Shown here piece after piece: positions 45,816-56,359 of a DNA stretch of 64,000 nucleotides (its first letter is position 1; each line of letters begins with the position of its first letter). Source of the DNA: Erythrobasidium yunnanense (lineage: Eukaryota; Basidiomycota; Cystobasidiomycetes; Erythrobasidiales; Erythrobasidiaceae); assembly GCA_001600175.1 (NCBI GenBank), contig BCJC01000008.1, positions 374,781 through 438,780 of the forward strand, given 5' to 3'. The notes beneath the pieces are model-generated. The model saw only the letters and a list, made by a program, of their open reading frames with translations. It made no database searches and was not told the origin of the DNA. Made by a program: the position numbers and the translations under genes.

Positions 45816-46502
45816 TTAACCCATCTTTCCTTCAGGGTTGGGGTTCATCCTGGGGAAGACAATGTGAATTAGTATTTCGTTATGTGCTGTTGCTGGTGTA
45901 TGCTGCTGCAACTCACCTCCTCTTGCCTCCGGTGAGGGTGACATTGACGAATCGCTTGTTGTATAGGACGCGCTTCTTTGCTCGGCCCTGTTGGCAGATA
46001 ACAGTCTCAGAGCATACTCGTATGCTGTAGTAACTATCCCAGCGCACCTGGAGCCTCTTTGGCTTGTCGGCGACGGGCTCGACCTTTGGTGTCTGAGACT
46101 TGACTTTACCGGCCTAGAGAACAGAAGGAAAGGGTCGATAAGCTCATGTTGATAGTTTCTTGATGTATCTTGCGGTCGCTGCTGCTCTGGTGCTGCTGTG
46201 CTCTCTATCCTGCGATTCCTGCATCCTGCGAATCTGCCGTTTGCTCGCAAATCGGGCGGTCTTGAAGCCTGAATCTTGCAGCGCAAAGCTCTCCCTCGAT
46301 AGATAGGTACTCTGAGTACTCTACTCTATCCATTCCCTCTCTCATTCTCCCAGCAGCAGCCAGAGCAGCCAGCGTCGTCGCTCGAAATCGGGGCATCTCG
46401 AAACTCACACGAGCGAGGGATCCGTGGACTGCAAGGTGATGGATCCATCAGCATGCTGCACAGTATCTCTGTACCATATGCTATGTCCTCACCTTTTCCC
46501 AT
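45816..46502 (-). CDS. RPS30: 40S ribosomal protein eS30
   Basis: Five tiny exons: 46502-46493 (MGK), 46428-46409 (VHGSLAR), 46113-46048 ([13 protein letters not shown]...), 45987-45917 ([20 protein letters not shown]) and 45849-45816 ([10 protein letters not shown]). Together they encode about 66 basic residues. [21 protein letters not shown] and the [18 protein letters not shown] end are diagnostic of eS30. The protein starts directly at MGK, with no fused ubiquitin-like domain as in animals. Exon 2 is only 20 bases and intron 2 is 295 bases, long for this genome. These exons are too small for ordinary open-frame searches, so the gene is easy to miss. Confidence 0.92.
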
Positions 46503-46787
46503 TTTTGCGTTTGAGATTCAGTTCTTTCAAGAAAGACGAAGGTCGACTTGGACGAGGGATGGAAGAAAAATTGGGCAAGGGCCAAGAGGAGGGGCAAATC
46601 TCCCTCAAGAAAGCGACAACATCTGGAATACACTGCAATGCTGATACACACGATGGTTGCATGCTAATATGAACGACGCCCTTGTTTTCGCGGGATTCTG
46701 ATTTGGACTGGCGAGCGAGCGAATGAAAGAGAACAAGCTGATGAGAGCTGACATGACAGTCGCTAACTTCTCTGCACCTTCCGCAAC

Positions 46788-48217
46788 ATGAAGACACTCC
46801 TACTGCTATCTTATGCCTGTCTGGCCCATGCTCTGGGAGAACCATGTCTCGTCTCAAACAACAGGCTCGACCCAAATTCCCATAAATTCACATCAGACTG
46901 CGGACCTACAGAATACTGTTCAGATGCCGTGACATTACCAGGAAACACTACCACGCCTGCCACAAATGTTTCTCTTCCCATTGCTGGCCTGGCGAAGCAG
47001 GCACATAAACGGCATTTGCACAAGAAAAGCTCGGTACAGAATGTATTTCTAGCTGGAGAAGCTTCGAATACTACAAAGACTACTCAACAGAAGGCTGTGG
47101 CATCAGCGACGTGCCAGCCGAAAGGGTGTAGAAGGGATGAATATCCATTTGGGTAGGCCTGCATCATGATCATAAGGCTAGCACTTCAGCTATTGATACG
47201 CGTAGCAGATACGGCCAGAACGACATACTTCCGCCAAGATGCGCCAAGGAAGAGTTCTGTCCTGACGAAGAAGACGAGTGTCAGCCGCTCGTTCCTTTGG
47301 GCGGGGCATGCCAGCTGAACAGAGATGGTTGGCACCTGCTTTTCCTCTATTCAATGGGTCTTAGCTAATGTAAAATCACCGCCAACGCAGACGAGTGCGA
47401 ACCGCCTTCGAATGCAACTATTCTAGCTAGCGAAAACAACTTCAATGGCGCGATATGCTTGAGCTATACCTGCATGTATGCTGATGTGCAGCTTGGAGAT
47501 GTAAGTTTCTCGTTCACGATATTGAGTATGTAATGCTGATCTGAATCTAGGCTTGCAAGATCGATAACACTGTTTACTCTGGCTATCTGCCGGACGGGTG
47601 AGATTGCCAAAAGCATATGCCGTTGTTTTGGCTTACTTCTTTCTGTTGATAGTTCCCAATTTACCGACATCGTATCTCGCGACAACTGCATGAGCACGCT
47701 CTACTGTTCAAGCGATTCCTTGCGCTGTGAACAACGGCTTGATGTCGATCGACCCTGTTCCTCTGACAACCAATGTCTATCTGGCAATTGCGACGTAACA
47801 AACATCTGCGTCTCTCCTCCCGAAGCGCCTCAGCCCATCGCAACTTATGTAAAAGTGCTCGTCTCCCTGGGCATTATTACCTTCATGACTGGCATGATAT
47901 TCGGTCTATGGAAGCTCCATCAGCGATCAAGAGCTAGGAAGCGACAAGTCTTGAAGGAATACTGGACGGAGCAGCTAGCGTACCGACATAGCATAATGAG
48001 CATGCACCATGCTGCTCTCCTCAGCGAGACCAAATCAGAGACGGATAGTAGTATGGGGGAAAAGAGACAGAGAAGAAGGAGGGCGAAGGATGATGATGGG
48101 ATTTCATCGATTGGTTCAGTCTGGTTTTCCGAGACGAGCAGCGAGACGTCAGCCAGGAGAAAGCGGATGCGAGCCTCTACAACGAGGCATTCATTGGCAG
48201 GTTTCTCTACACTTTGA
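46788..48217 (+). CDS. Cysteine-rich type I membrane protein, function unknown
   Basis: Start MKTLLLLSYACLAHALG at 46788 is a signal peptide. The extracellular part has many spaced Cys in five exons: CLVSNN, CGPTEYCSD, CQPKGCRRDEYPFGYG, CAKEEFCPDEEDECQPLVPL, CEPPSN, CMSTLYCSSDSLRCEQ and CSSDNQCLSGNCDVTNICV. One membrane helix follows (VLVSLGIITFMTGMIFGLW) and then a basic, Ser-rich cytosolic tail of about 95 residues (RARKRQVLKEYW; EKRQRRRRAKDDD). Sequons suggest glycosylation. The layout is one seen in fungal surface proteins of unknown role; I do not recognise a named family. It is head-to-head with eS30 and followed by trehalase 145 bases downstream. Confidence 0.8.
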
Positions 48218-48362
48218 CTTCTTGCTTGCTTGTACCTTACCCCTTTCATCCTGCGCGGGTCTGTAGCGAATTACCGAAATCCACCAAACTTCTGTTTACA
48301 GAGCTCAAGCTTGCCTTTGACTTCTGCGAACGTCCCATCCTCTTATTCTCGCTGATCTCGCG

Positions 48363-51232
48363 ATGGCCAGCGTGACGAGCAACGCATCGCAAGACTCGCT
48401 GTCTCTGCCAGGGCACGCTGGCGGGATCCAGCTGGACGCTTCGCAGTACTATGGCTATGGAAATGGGAGCGCAGACCTTACGAGCAACGGCCACAGCGCC
48501 AAAGACAGGCATAAGCATCGAAACAGAACGTATTCGAGCGGAGTTGCTGGTGGTGCGGCAGTGAGACGCCCTGCGCTTATGGACGACGAGCGCGTTAGCA
48601 GACCGCGCAGATTGAGCCATGGTAAAGCTATCCTATCCCACTGATATACTGCGAACATAAATTGACTAATGTTTTGCGCGCGCATCCAGACGAACACTCG
48701 TTCAAGCCGCGTAAATTCCTGATTGATGTAGAAGAGACTATGCGCATCGTACTGGAACAAGAAGATACAGATGGCAACTTCCAGATCTCGGTCACTGACT
48801 CTGGTCCCAAAGTGCTTGCTTTGGGGACAACTACTTCGAACGGTTATAGATCCTTTGATGTGAGTCGTACAATGCAGACTACTTCTGTGTGCTAGATGCT
48901 TATGGGAATGGCATCCTTAGATTAGAGGAACGTATATGCTCTCCAACCTGCTTCAGGAACTAGCTTTGGCCAAGGATTATGGCAGAAAACATATCGTGCT
49001 TGACGAGGCACGTCTGAATGAGAACCCAGTAGATCGTCTATCACGGATGATGTAAGTGATGCTGATTCCCGCAGGTGCAGAATCAGCTAATCCTGTTTCG
49101 CAACAGTCGCAACTTGTTTTGGAACGGCTTGACGAGACGTATCGACGGCGATGGGCTAGAGGTCATCTGTGCCGATCCAAAGAACCGTTCCAAGAACCTG
49201 GCTCCGCGAATCTACGTCCCAATCGGCGAGCCTGAAATGTTCGAATACTACAAGAAAGTCTCGGAGGACAAACCACATTTGAAGCTGCAAGTCGAGCAAC
49301 TACCGAAAGATATCACGGCAGAATACGTCAAGAGCTTGAATGACAAGCCTGGTATTCTTGCACTAGCGATGAAGAAGGTTACAAAGGAGGACGGAACGCC
49401 GAGCTTGGAGGGTATTCCCTTCGTAGTGCCTGGTGCACGATTCAACGAGCTATACAACTGGGACTCATACTTCATCTCGCTGTAAGGAACGTTTCCATCA
49501 GGTTTGGCTGCATTTCAACTGAGCTTCGAAATAGGGGTCTGCTTATCGATGGTAAAGTCGAGCTTGCAAAGGGCATCGCAGACCACTTCTGCTTTGAGAT
49601 CAGTGAGTGTCCTTTTGATCGCCTGAATTTACATCTTGGCTAACCTGTGCTTAATAGAACACTACGGCAAGATTCTCAACGGCAATCGAAGCTACTACCT
49701 GACCCGTTCTCAGCCTCCCTTCCTTACCGACTTGGCGCTACAAGTCTACAGCCGTCTCGAGCCGAGCGAAGCAGTCGAGAACAAAGCCTGGCTGAAGGGC
49801 GTCATCCAATCCGCAATTCACGAATATCACAGTGTCTGGATGGCAGAACCCCGCCTCGACCCCATTTCTGGGTTAAGCAGATTCCGACCAGACGGTCTTG
49901 GCATCCCTCCTGAGACGGAGGCCTCTCATTTTACACACATTTTGCAGCCCTTTGCGGATAAGCATGGTATTTCTGTCAACGAGTTCATCCAGCAATACGA
50001 TGATGGAGACCTCAAAGAGCCGGACCTAGATACATACTTTATGCACGACCGCGCAGTCAGAGAGAGCGGACATGACACTACGTGAGCCCCGCTCTTATGG
50101 GACAACATTTGATTACTGAACCACCATCTTTAGCTACCGTTTCGAGAAGCGATGCGCAAACCTAGCAACAATCGATCTTAACACCCTTCTCTTCAAATAT
50201 GAAGTTGATATCGCAACGGCTATTCGCGATGTCTTCGAAGATAGCCTCGAGTTAGAGCATGACTTTACCGTCACTTCCTTCCCCTTCGGCTCAGAAGTCT
50301 CTTACTCAGGCGACCACCCCTCTATCGACTCACAACCATCAAAGATGGCGAAAGCGACAACATCCGCTGAATGGTTCGCTCGAGCGTCGAGACGCAAAGA
50401 GCTCATTGATCATTACCTCTGGAACGAAGGAAAAGGTCTCTTCTTCGATTATGATACCGTCAAGAAGAGACAGAGCGTATACGAGTCCGTCACTGCTTTC
50501 TGGGCACTGTGGTGCGGCTGCGCAACAGATGAACAGGCTGCCAAACTTGTGTAAGCTGCGTTGGTTGCTTGACCAAAGTGAAAGAGGGCTGACTCTCGTT
50601 TCACAGCAAAAACGGTGTGGCCAAGTTCGAGGTGCCCGGAGGTCTAGTAGCGGGTACAGAGGAGTCTCGAGGAAAGATTGGTCTTGATAGACCAAATCGA
50701 CAATGGGAGTAAGTTCCTGTCCTTTCTGCGTAAAGTCCACCACGGTTACTGATGCTTGTAATCTAGCTACCCCGCTGCCTGGCCACCTCACCAAATGCTC
50801 GCTTGGTGTGGTCTGGAACGATATGGTTACGCACAAGATGCTCAAAGACTGGCTTACCGATGGCTCTACATGTGCATACTGCCCGCTCTTTCATCGGATA
50901 TTACGCTGATACACCGTTTCGTGCAGGTTAACTTCGGCTTTTGCAAGCTTCAACGGTCTAGTACCAGAGAAGTTCGATGCTGTCAATCTATCACATAACG
51001 TCGAGGCGGAGTACGGAAACCAGGGCATTGACTTTTTCTGCGTGCCGAGAGAAGGATTCGGGTGGATGAGTGCGTCACATCGTTATTCTCAGCTCGAAGT
51101 CTGGCTGAACCCACATTATTTGCAGACGCAAGCTACTCGCTCGGCCTCACTTTCGTCACTCAGCATCAACGACGAGCTCTGGGCGCTCTGACCACGCCGG
51201 AAAGCCTTTTCTCCCTGCTTCAGCGCAAGTAA
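48363..51232 (+). CDS. NTH1: Neutral trehalase (GH37)
   Basis: Predicted cytosolic alpha,alpha-trehalase that breaks storage trehalose to glucose on resumption of growth. Start [17 protein letters not shown] at 48363. The N-terminus is disordered and contains RPRRLSH, an RRxS-type protein kinase A site; yeast Nth1 is activated by PKA and 14-3-3. A calcium-loop-like [14 protein letters not shown] follows. GH37 landmarks: [18 protein letters not shown] (signature 1), [51 protein letters not shown] (formed across an intron; signature 2) and [20 protein letters not shown], and the end near LFSLLQRK. About eleven introns, including one (near 50873-50927) that splits ATG inside WLYM. All key motifs are present. 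Confidence 0.95.
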
Positions 51233-51621
51233 CACGGTCACGCTGGGGCGCTTCAGAAAGCATATGGGTCATATGAGCAGTTCAAGAAGTCAAGAATGCA
51301 TTGCAACTTCATCGCAAGGGAATCACGAAAGAAGTCAAGATACCCTCACTACTTAATTCTCGATACTTGGTTCTCCGATTTTTATCCTCACACCTGTTCG
51401 TGGACTGTAGCTAGCACCAGGGGCTAGAATGTCATCTATGCCATGCAATACATTATTCGAGTGCTCCACTACACATGCTCCTCTACTTGAAAAGGGAATG
51501 GCAAAGAGAAAACGAAAGGGCGATGGCAAACAGTCTCCAGCCGGTTATTACGTTTCAGCTACACAATCCGAATTGGTAATGATTTGACTACAACTACTTC
51601 GAATAGCTTAGGTCAGGCTGC
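51233..51621. other. Convergent intergenic region, trehalase / aldo-keto reductase
   Basis: About 390 bases between facing stop codons, presumed 3' untranslated regions. No gene or repeat seen. Confidence 0.5.
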
Positions 51622-53212
51622 CTAACTATCGATCAAGCGACGAAGCGAACTGCAAGCAGAAGAAGCCAGCAAACTCAGCCTAGCTGCCACCTCACCGTAA
51701 AACACGGCGCGACTTACGGCTTCGGGGTAGCGACCTCCGGAGATAGGGATGCTCTTGATGATCTCTCGGATCTCCTGATCTTCCTCTTTGCTGATCGTAA
51801 GCTTGTTCGAATCAAAGTTTTCTTGCAGATACCTTTGGAGCCCAGACGTTAGTACGCGCAAGTCAGCAGCTATCGCTGATATCTCTTACTTGGTAGACTT
51901 GGTTCCAGGGATGGGGATGATATCATCTGAAAGAACGACAGGTCAACATTTGCAGATTTGGCAGAATAGGCCTTACTTACCTCCTTGGGACATCAACCAG
52001 GCTAGACATAGCTGACCAGGAGTAGCATTCTTCTTCTTGGCAAGCTCTTCGAACTTGTGAACAAGCTTGATGTTCTTATCGAAGTTTTCTCCTTGGAATC
52101 GCGGAGCGCTGCGAATGAATTCGACAAAACCAGTCAGCGGCACTGTATACCCATCGTTCTAGTAAATAATACTCACAATCTGCGGAAGTCTCCCTCCTCG
52201 AAATCATCGGGACTCTTGTATCTGCCAGTAAGGAATCCTCGACCAAGCGGAGAGTAGGCAACAACAGTGGTGCCCAGCTCTCGGCAAGCATCAAGTACGC
52301 CGCTGGTCTCGATATCCAAACTGAACGGAGAGTATTCCATCTGAATCACATCGATCTTGGCGACCTGGCCATTTCGCCAATCGTCAGCTCAACTCCAAAC
52401 AGCCATTGAGCATGACTGACTTTCGCTGCTCGTCGAAGAGTGGCTGCTGATACTTCTGACAGACCTAGGTACTTGAATTTCCCCTGCTGACGAAGCTCTT
52501 CCATAGCCTTCACGGTCTCTTCAACAGGCCTGTGCGTCTGTCAGCTAGGAGCGGTTTCCAGGACACAGGACTTACACCTTATCGTCAATCCTGTGTGCAT
52601 AGTACAGGTCGACTTCCGGCAGGTTCATTCGCTGAAGGGACTCTTCCAGAGCTTGGCGGACATAGGCTGGATCAGCTCGGATGCCATAGTTCAGCTCCCT
52701 GGTCTCTCGATTGAAGTCGTTGCCTGAAACATGAATTCTCAATACGTGAACGCACCATCATGCAATTTTCATCATAGTTGCTTACCGAATTTCGTAGCTA
52801 TGAAGACCTTCGAGCGTGTATCACCCTCATTAAGGACCTGTCCGATGATTTCTTCGTTGTGACCGCATCCGTACCTAATATACGTGTCAATCTAAGGTGG
52901 GTATAGAAGAGGGGAATGGACGGCTACATGTCTGCTGTGTCCCAGCTAAGATCGCGAAGCCAGCATGTCAGTTCTCAAGTCGTACTGTGATTGATATAGC
53001 ATACATACAAGGTGCATCCCATAGCAATAGCATCGCGGAGGACTTGCTTGGCCTCTTCATCTGACTTTGTTCCGCCGTAGAAAGCAGACGCTCCCATAGC
53101 GCCGTAGCCTGCAACGCGTGGACAGTATAAGCTGGTGATGTATACAGCTGTATTGGCCAGACTTACCTGGCACGGGCACTCGCGTGTCGCCTAGCTTCTT
53201 CGTGAGGACCAT
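51622..53212 (-). CDS. Aldo-keto reductase (NADPH-dependent)
   Basis: Predicted cytosolic oxidoreductase with a TIM-barrel fold. Start [16 protein letters not shown] at 53212. Exons join to [19 protein letters not shown], then the barrel with Asp and Tyr of the catalytic tetrad in [14 protein letters not shown], the Lys in VFIATKFGN, and the His in [11 protein letters not shown]. After these come [39 protein letters not shown] and [12 protein letters not shown], which carry the cofactor-binding loop. Eight or so short introns. It resembles the AKR13/YakC-type group of pyridoxal or aryl-aldehyde reductases. Substrate unknown; the C-terminal 25 residues are Ser/Leu-rich and atypical. Confidence 0.9.
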
Positions 53213-53657
53213 CTTCGAGATTGTAAAGCTGTTGTTTCTGCAGATATCAAGGGGGCAATTGAAAGGTGATGGTAGAGAGACAAGATGAATCATCGTCTGA
53301 ACAAGTCTCTCTCAGAAGCCCTCGCTTACACGAAAAGCGGAGACATTGATTGATCGACCAGCCAGGGGCGGATGACGGCGATCGGCGTTGGTTGCGGACT
53401 CCCACTAACGCCGGCTTAGACATCCCCTGAAATAGTGAGACAAGGGTGAGACAGTAGTAGTAAGCAGCTCCTACCTCGGTCAAGATAGCCAAGCAACTCA
53501 AAAGCTTCGATAATCGGCCCTCTATCTGCGATCCGTAAACGCCGAGACAAGATACGTCGTTACTGCTTTTGAAGAGGCATCTGCGATACAGCCGATACCT
53601 ACAACTCAAGTAGCACCATTGTACGTGATGTGAACGCAGTGGACGGTCCTATCAGGG
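53213..53657. other. Spacer upstream of the aldo-keto reductase
   Basis: About 445 bases. A minus-strand open frame (53247-53609, 120 codons) is Cys/Ser-rich without recognisable domain and I judge it chance. It should hold the reductase promoter and the 3' end of the next gene. Confidence 0.45.
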
Positions 53658-54287
53658 TCAGTTGTCGCGGAAGAGCAACGACGGCCACTTGCGAGGTGTT
53701 CTATCCGCAAATCCGGAAGCGAAGGTCTCGCCTGCAGTCCCACGAGTTGCTTGTATGCCACGCTGGGCCCTGGACATACCTGTTCTGAGTCGCTGATGCC
53801 TATGCCTGCAGGATGGAGCTTGTGGTTTTCCGCCTAATCCCTGGGCAGCATCATTCGTCAAGTTCGAGCTTGGAACTCGCGTCTTGACCCTTCCAGCGGG
53901 ATGACCTGGGCTTCCTGAGACTTTGCTGACACGCAGAGCCCAAGTATTCTCCTCATACACCTCGTACGACTCTCCGAGTACTCGGAAGGGGAAGCCTGGC
54001 AATTCAGCATCCTCCTGCTCTTCTTTTGTAGGTGTGTGAGTATCTTCGCGCCAAGCGGGGTCCATATTGGAGTACGGCGGCTTGGTCTTGACCTCGGTTG
54101 AGCTGCTAGATGAGATCTGGCTGAGAGATCGCTTCAATACTCGACCAGCACGCCCAGGGGCTGAGCGACCACGTGTGCTGCTTGTATCACTGGAATGTTG
54201 CTCCGGCAAGCTCTCTTGTGATGGAGCACGGGCAGCTGGTCTGTGCGATCGCCCTCTGCGAGCACTGCGCTGGCTTCGGGATGACAT
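53658..54287 (-). CDS. Unknown basic/disordered protein
   Basis: A single open exon of 209 residues from ATG 54287. The first 70 residues are Arg/Ser-rich and disordered (RSARRGRSHRPAARAPSQ; a Ser run near residue 58). A middle segment looks more conserved: DPAWREDTHTPTKEEQEDAE and GFPFRVLGESYEVYEENTWA. The C-terminus after about residue 125 is low-complexity, and an intron there is possible, so the end is uncertain. No signal or membrane helix. It lies head-to-head with POL32, 250 bases apart. No family recognised. Confidence 0.5.
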   Translation of the reverse strand: MSSRSQRSARRGRSHRPAARAPSQESLPEQHSSDTSSTRGRSAPGRAGRVLKRSLSQISSSSSTEVKTKPPYSNMDPAWREDTHTPTKEEQEDAELPGFPFRVLGESYEVYEENTWALRVSKVSGSPGHPAGRVKTRVPSSNLTNDAAQGLGGKPQAPSCRHRHQRLRTGMSRAQRGIQATRGTAGETFASGFADRTPRKWPSLLFRDN

Positions 54288-54537
54288 GGAGCAGTGCGAT
54301 AGTCGAAGAGGTGTCTGATGTGCAGAGGTAGCTGATATAGCTGCGGAGAGCCAGACGCCAGCAGGTTCTGCCGATTTGCGACGAGGTCAAGGCAGTGCGC
54401 AGGACTCGATAAAGGGTATCGGAACTCGCTGGTATCGTTATGGACACGAAGGATGTGAAGGTAATGAATCTGCATGCGATATCGAAAGATGTGTCGAAGC
54501 GTGGCCTTGCTCCTTTCGCTTGTCGCGACAATCCAGC

Positions 54538-56258
54538 ATGGCCAATCTGCTGACGCCGTCCAAGCTGGAGCTGCTCACGCAGCAGGTCGTCTATGAGCAT
54601 TCAATCATCACGTATCGCGTCGCAGCCAGGATGTTCAAGATGGGAGCCCGAGACGCCAAAAGGTGCACGAAGCTCAGCTCAGGAAGCTGGAATCAACGAC
54701 AGTTGCTGATTCTTGAAATCGACATCTTCATTCAATGCTTCTTCCATATCTTCTGCTGCGATATCTCAGCCTTCTGCGCGCTTTTCATGAGCAGAGCGAA
54801 GGGAGAACACACGCTACGCTGCTCGTGTCGGGCTACATCAAGCTGGAGCATACTACAAATGGAACACACACCAACGGAGATGCTCATATGGAAGACCTCG
54901 AAGACGAGACAGCCTATGTTAGCGAGCTCAAGACCATCAAGGAAGCTCAGCCTGAGGAGATGCAATGCATCATGCTCGTACCGGAAGACGAGCTAGAAGG
55001 TAAGCAGACATATGCGATTGTACAACAACGCGTTCAATGCTGATGCACAACGTGGTCCGCCTGAGCAGCCAAGCTAGAGTCCTTTACGCGTGTAACTTCG
55101 AATGAGGTATACAGTGTCGAGCCCAACAAGCTACCGGTAGGCCTGATAAATGCAATACACGTACATGTTTGCTGACACCAAAGCACAGGACCTCGTCCTG
55201 CTGTCTGTAGCGAACGCTCCTATCCGCAATGATGCTTCACTTGCAGCCGTGGATCCCTCTGTCATTGGAGTCATTGCTCACAGTAGGAAGAACGTCAAGA
55301 AGGTACGCCCCGTCTGCTGCCTCGCTCCCTGCTGCGCTCTCCTGACCCTTTCCTTCGCCTGACAGTCCGGAAAGGCTGGCAAATCCTCTACTACAGCGAG
55401 CACGAGCGCATCCAGCTCAAAGGCGACTCCTTCAAGCAGCAAGCCCGATCTGAAGCGTAAAGCGTCGTCTGTCGAAGTCGCTTCCGCTTCGACATCCGCC
55501 TCTACCTCAACCAAGCCATCTACCAGCTCGAAGCTAGCGACAAGCACATCGAAAGACAAAGAGAAGGCTAAAGATGCGTCGAAAGATAAATCAAAGTCGA
55601 GCACGCCAGCTGTAGAAGACCTGTTCAAGAAAGGAAAGGAGAAGGAATCTGCGAAAGAAGCTGCGTCTACTAGCAAGAAGGTCTCACCTGCTAAAGGCAA
55701 AGAGAAGAAGGGACAGAATGATATGGAGGTGGATGAAGACGAGTACGATGCTATGCTGGCGGATGATGACGATCTGATGGCTGAACTTGACGGTGAGACT
55801 GCAAATACTCGCAGTATGAGAACCGTTGCTGATATTCACGTATCATAGACATTGATGCGGCGCCGTCTAAGAAGTCCAGTAGCAAGTCATCTACTGCCAA
55901 ACCGGCTGAAGGTGCCAAGAAGTCCAGCGAGAGCAGCAAGCCGGCAAAGAAAGACAAGATACTAAAGTCAGGCAATCGCAAGACACGCACGGTGACCAAG
56001 AAAGTCGTGACTACAAATGCAAAAGGCTTCAAGATCACGAAGGAAGTGGAGACGGACGATGATGGTCCCACCGTCGCTTCTTCCTCCAAGCCTGCTGAGA
56101 AGGAGAAGAGCAAGCCGACCAAGAAAGAGAAGGAGAAGGAACCGACCCCATCTGCTAGCAGTACTGGCACAAAGAAGAAAGCTTCGGCAGGCAAGCCTGG
56201 AGAGCAAGCTAGTCTCAAGAACTTCTTCGGCAAGCCGAAAGCCGCAAGCAAGAAGTAG
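54538..56258 (+). CDS. POL32: DNA polymerase delta subunit 3 (POL32/Cdc27-like)
   Basis: Predicted non-catalytic subunit of DNA polymerase delta, acting in lagging-strand synthesis and translesion repair. The start MANLLTPSKLELLTQQVVYE at 54538 and IITYRVAARMF fit the N-terminal winged-helix-like part of Pol32/Cdc27. The next exons give THATLLVSGYIK and EEMQCIMLVPEDELE, then VYSVEPNKLP and DLVLLSVANAPI. The second half is long, Lys/Ser/Glu-rich and disordered. The C-terminus has QASLKNFFGK, a PIP box (Q-x-x-L-x-x-F-F) for PCNA binding. Five or so introns. The PIP box at the very end plus the N-terminal pattern support the call. Confidence 0.85.
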
Positions 56259-56359
56259 ACTTTCTATTGCAGTTGCATCAGGTCTCCGGAATATGCACCT
56301 CTGTCCTTCTATTCCTACCTATCTTAGCCATTATGCTATGTTATCAATGCTATCTCTTG

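Noticed and set aside
46114-46408. Intron-hosted box C/D snoRNA in eS30 intron 2
   Set aside because: No TGATGA-like box C was found on the coding strand, so there is no support beyond intron length.
53247-53609. 120-codon open frame upstream of the aldo-keto reductase
   Set aside because: No domain, signal, coding-like composition or splice partners; it spans the promoter side of the reductase.
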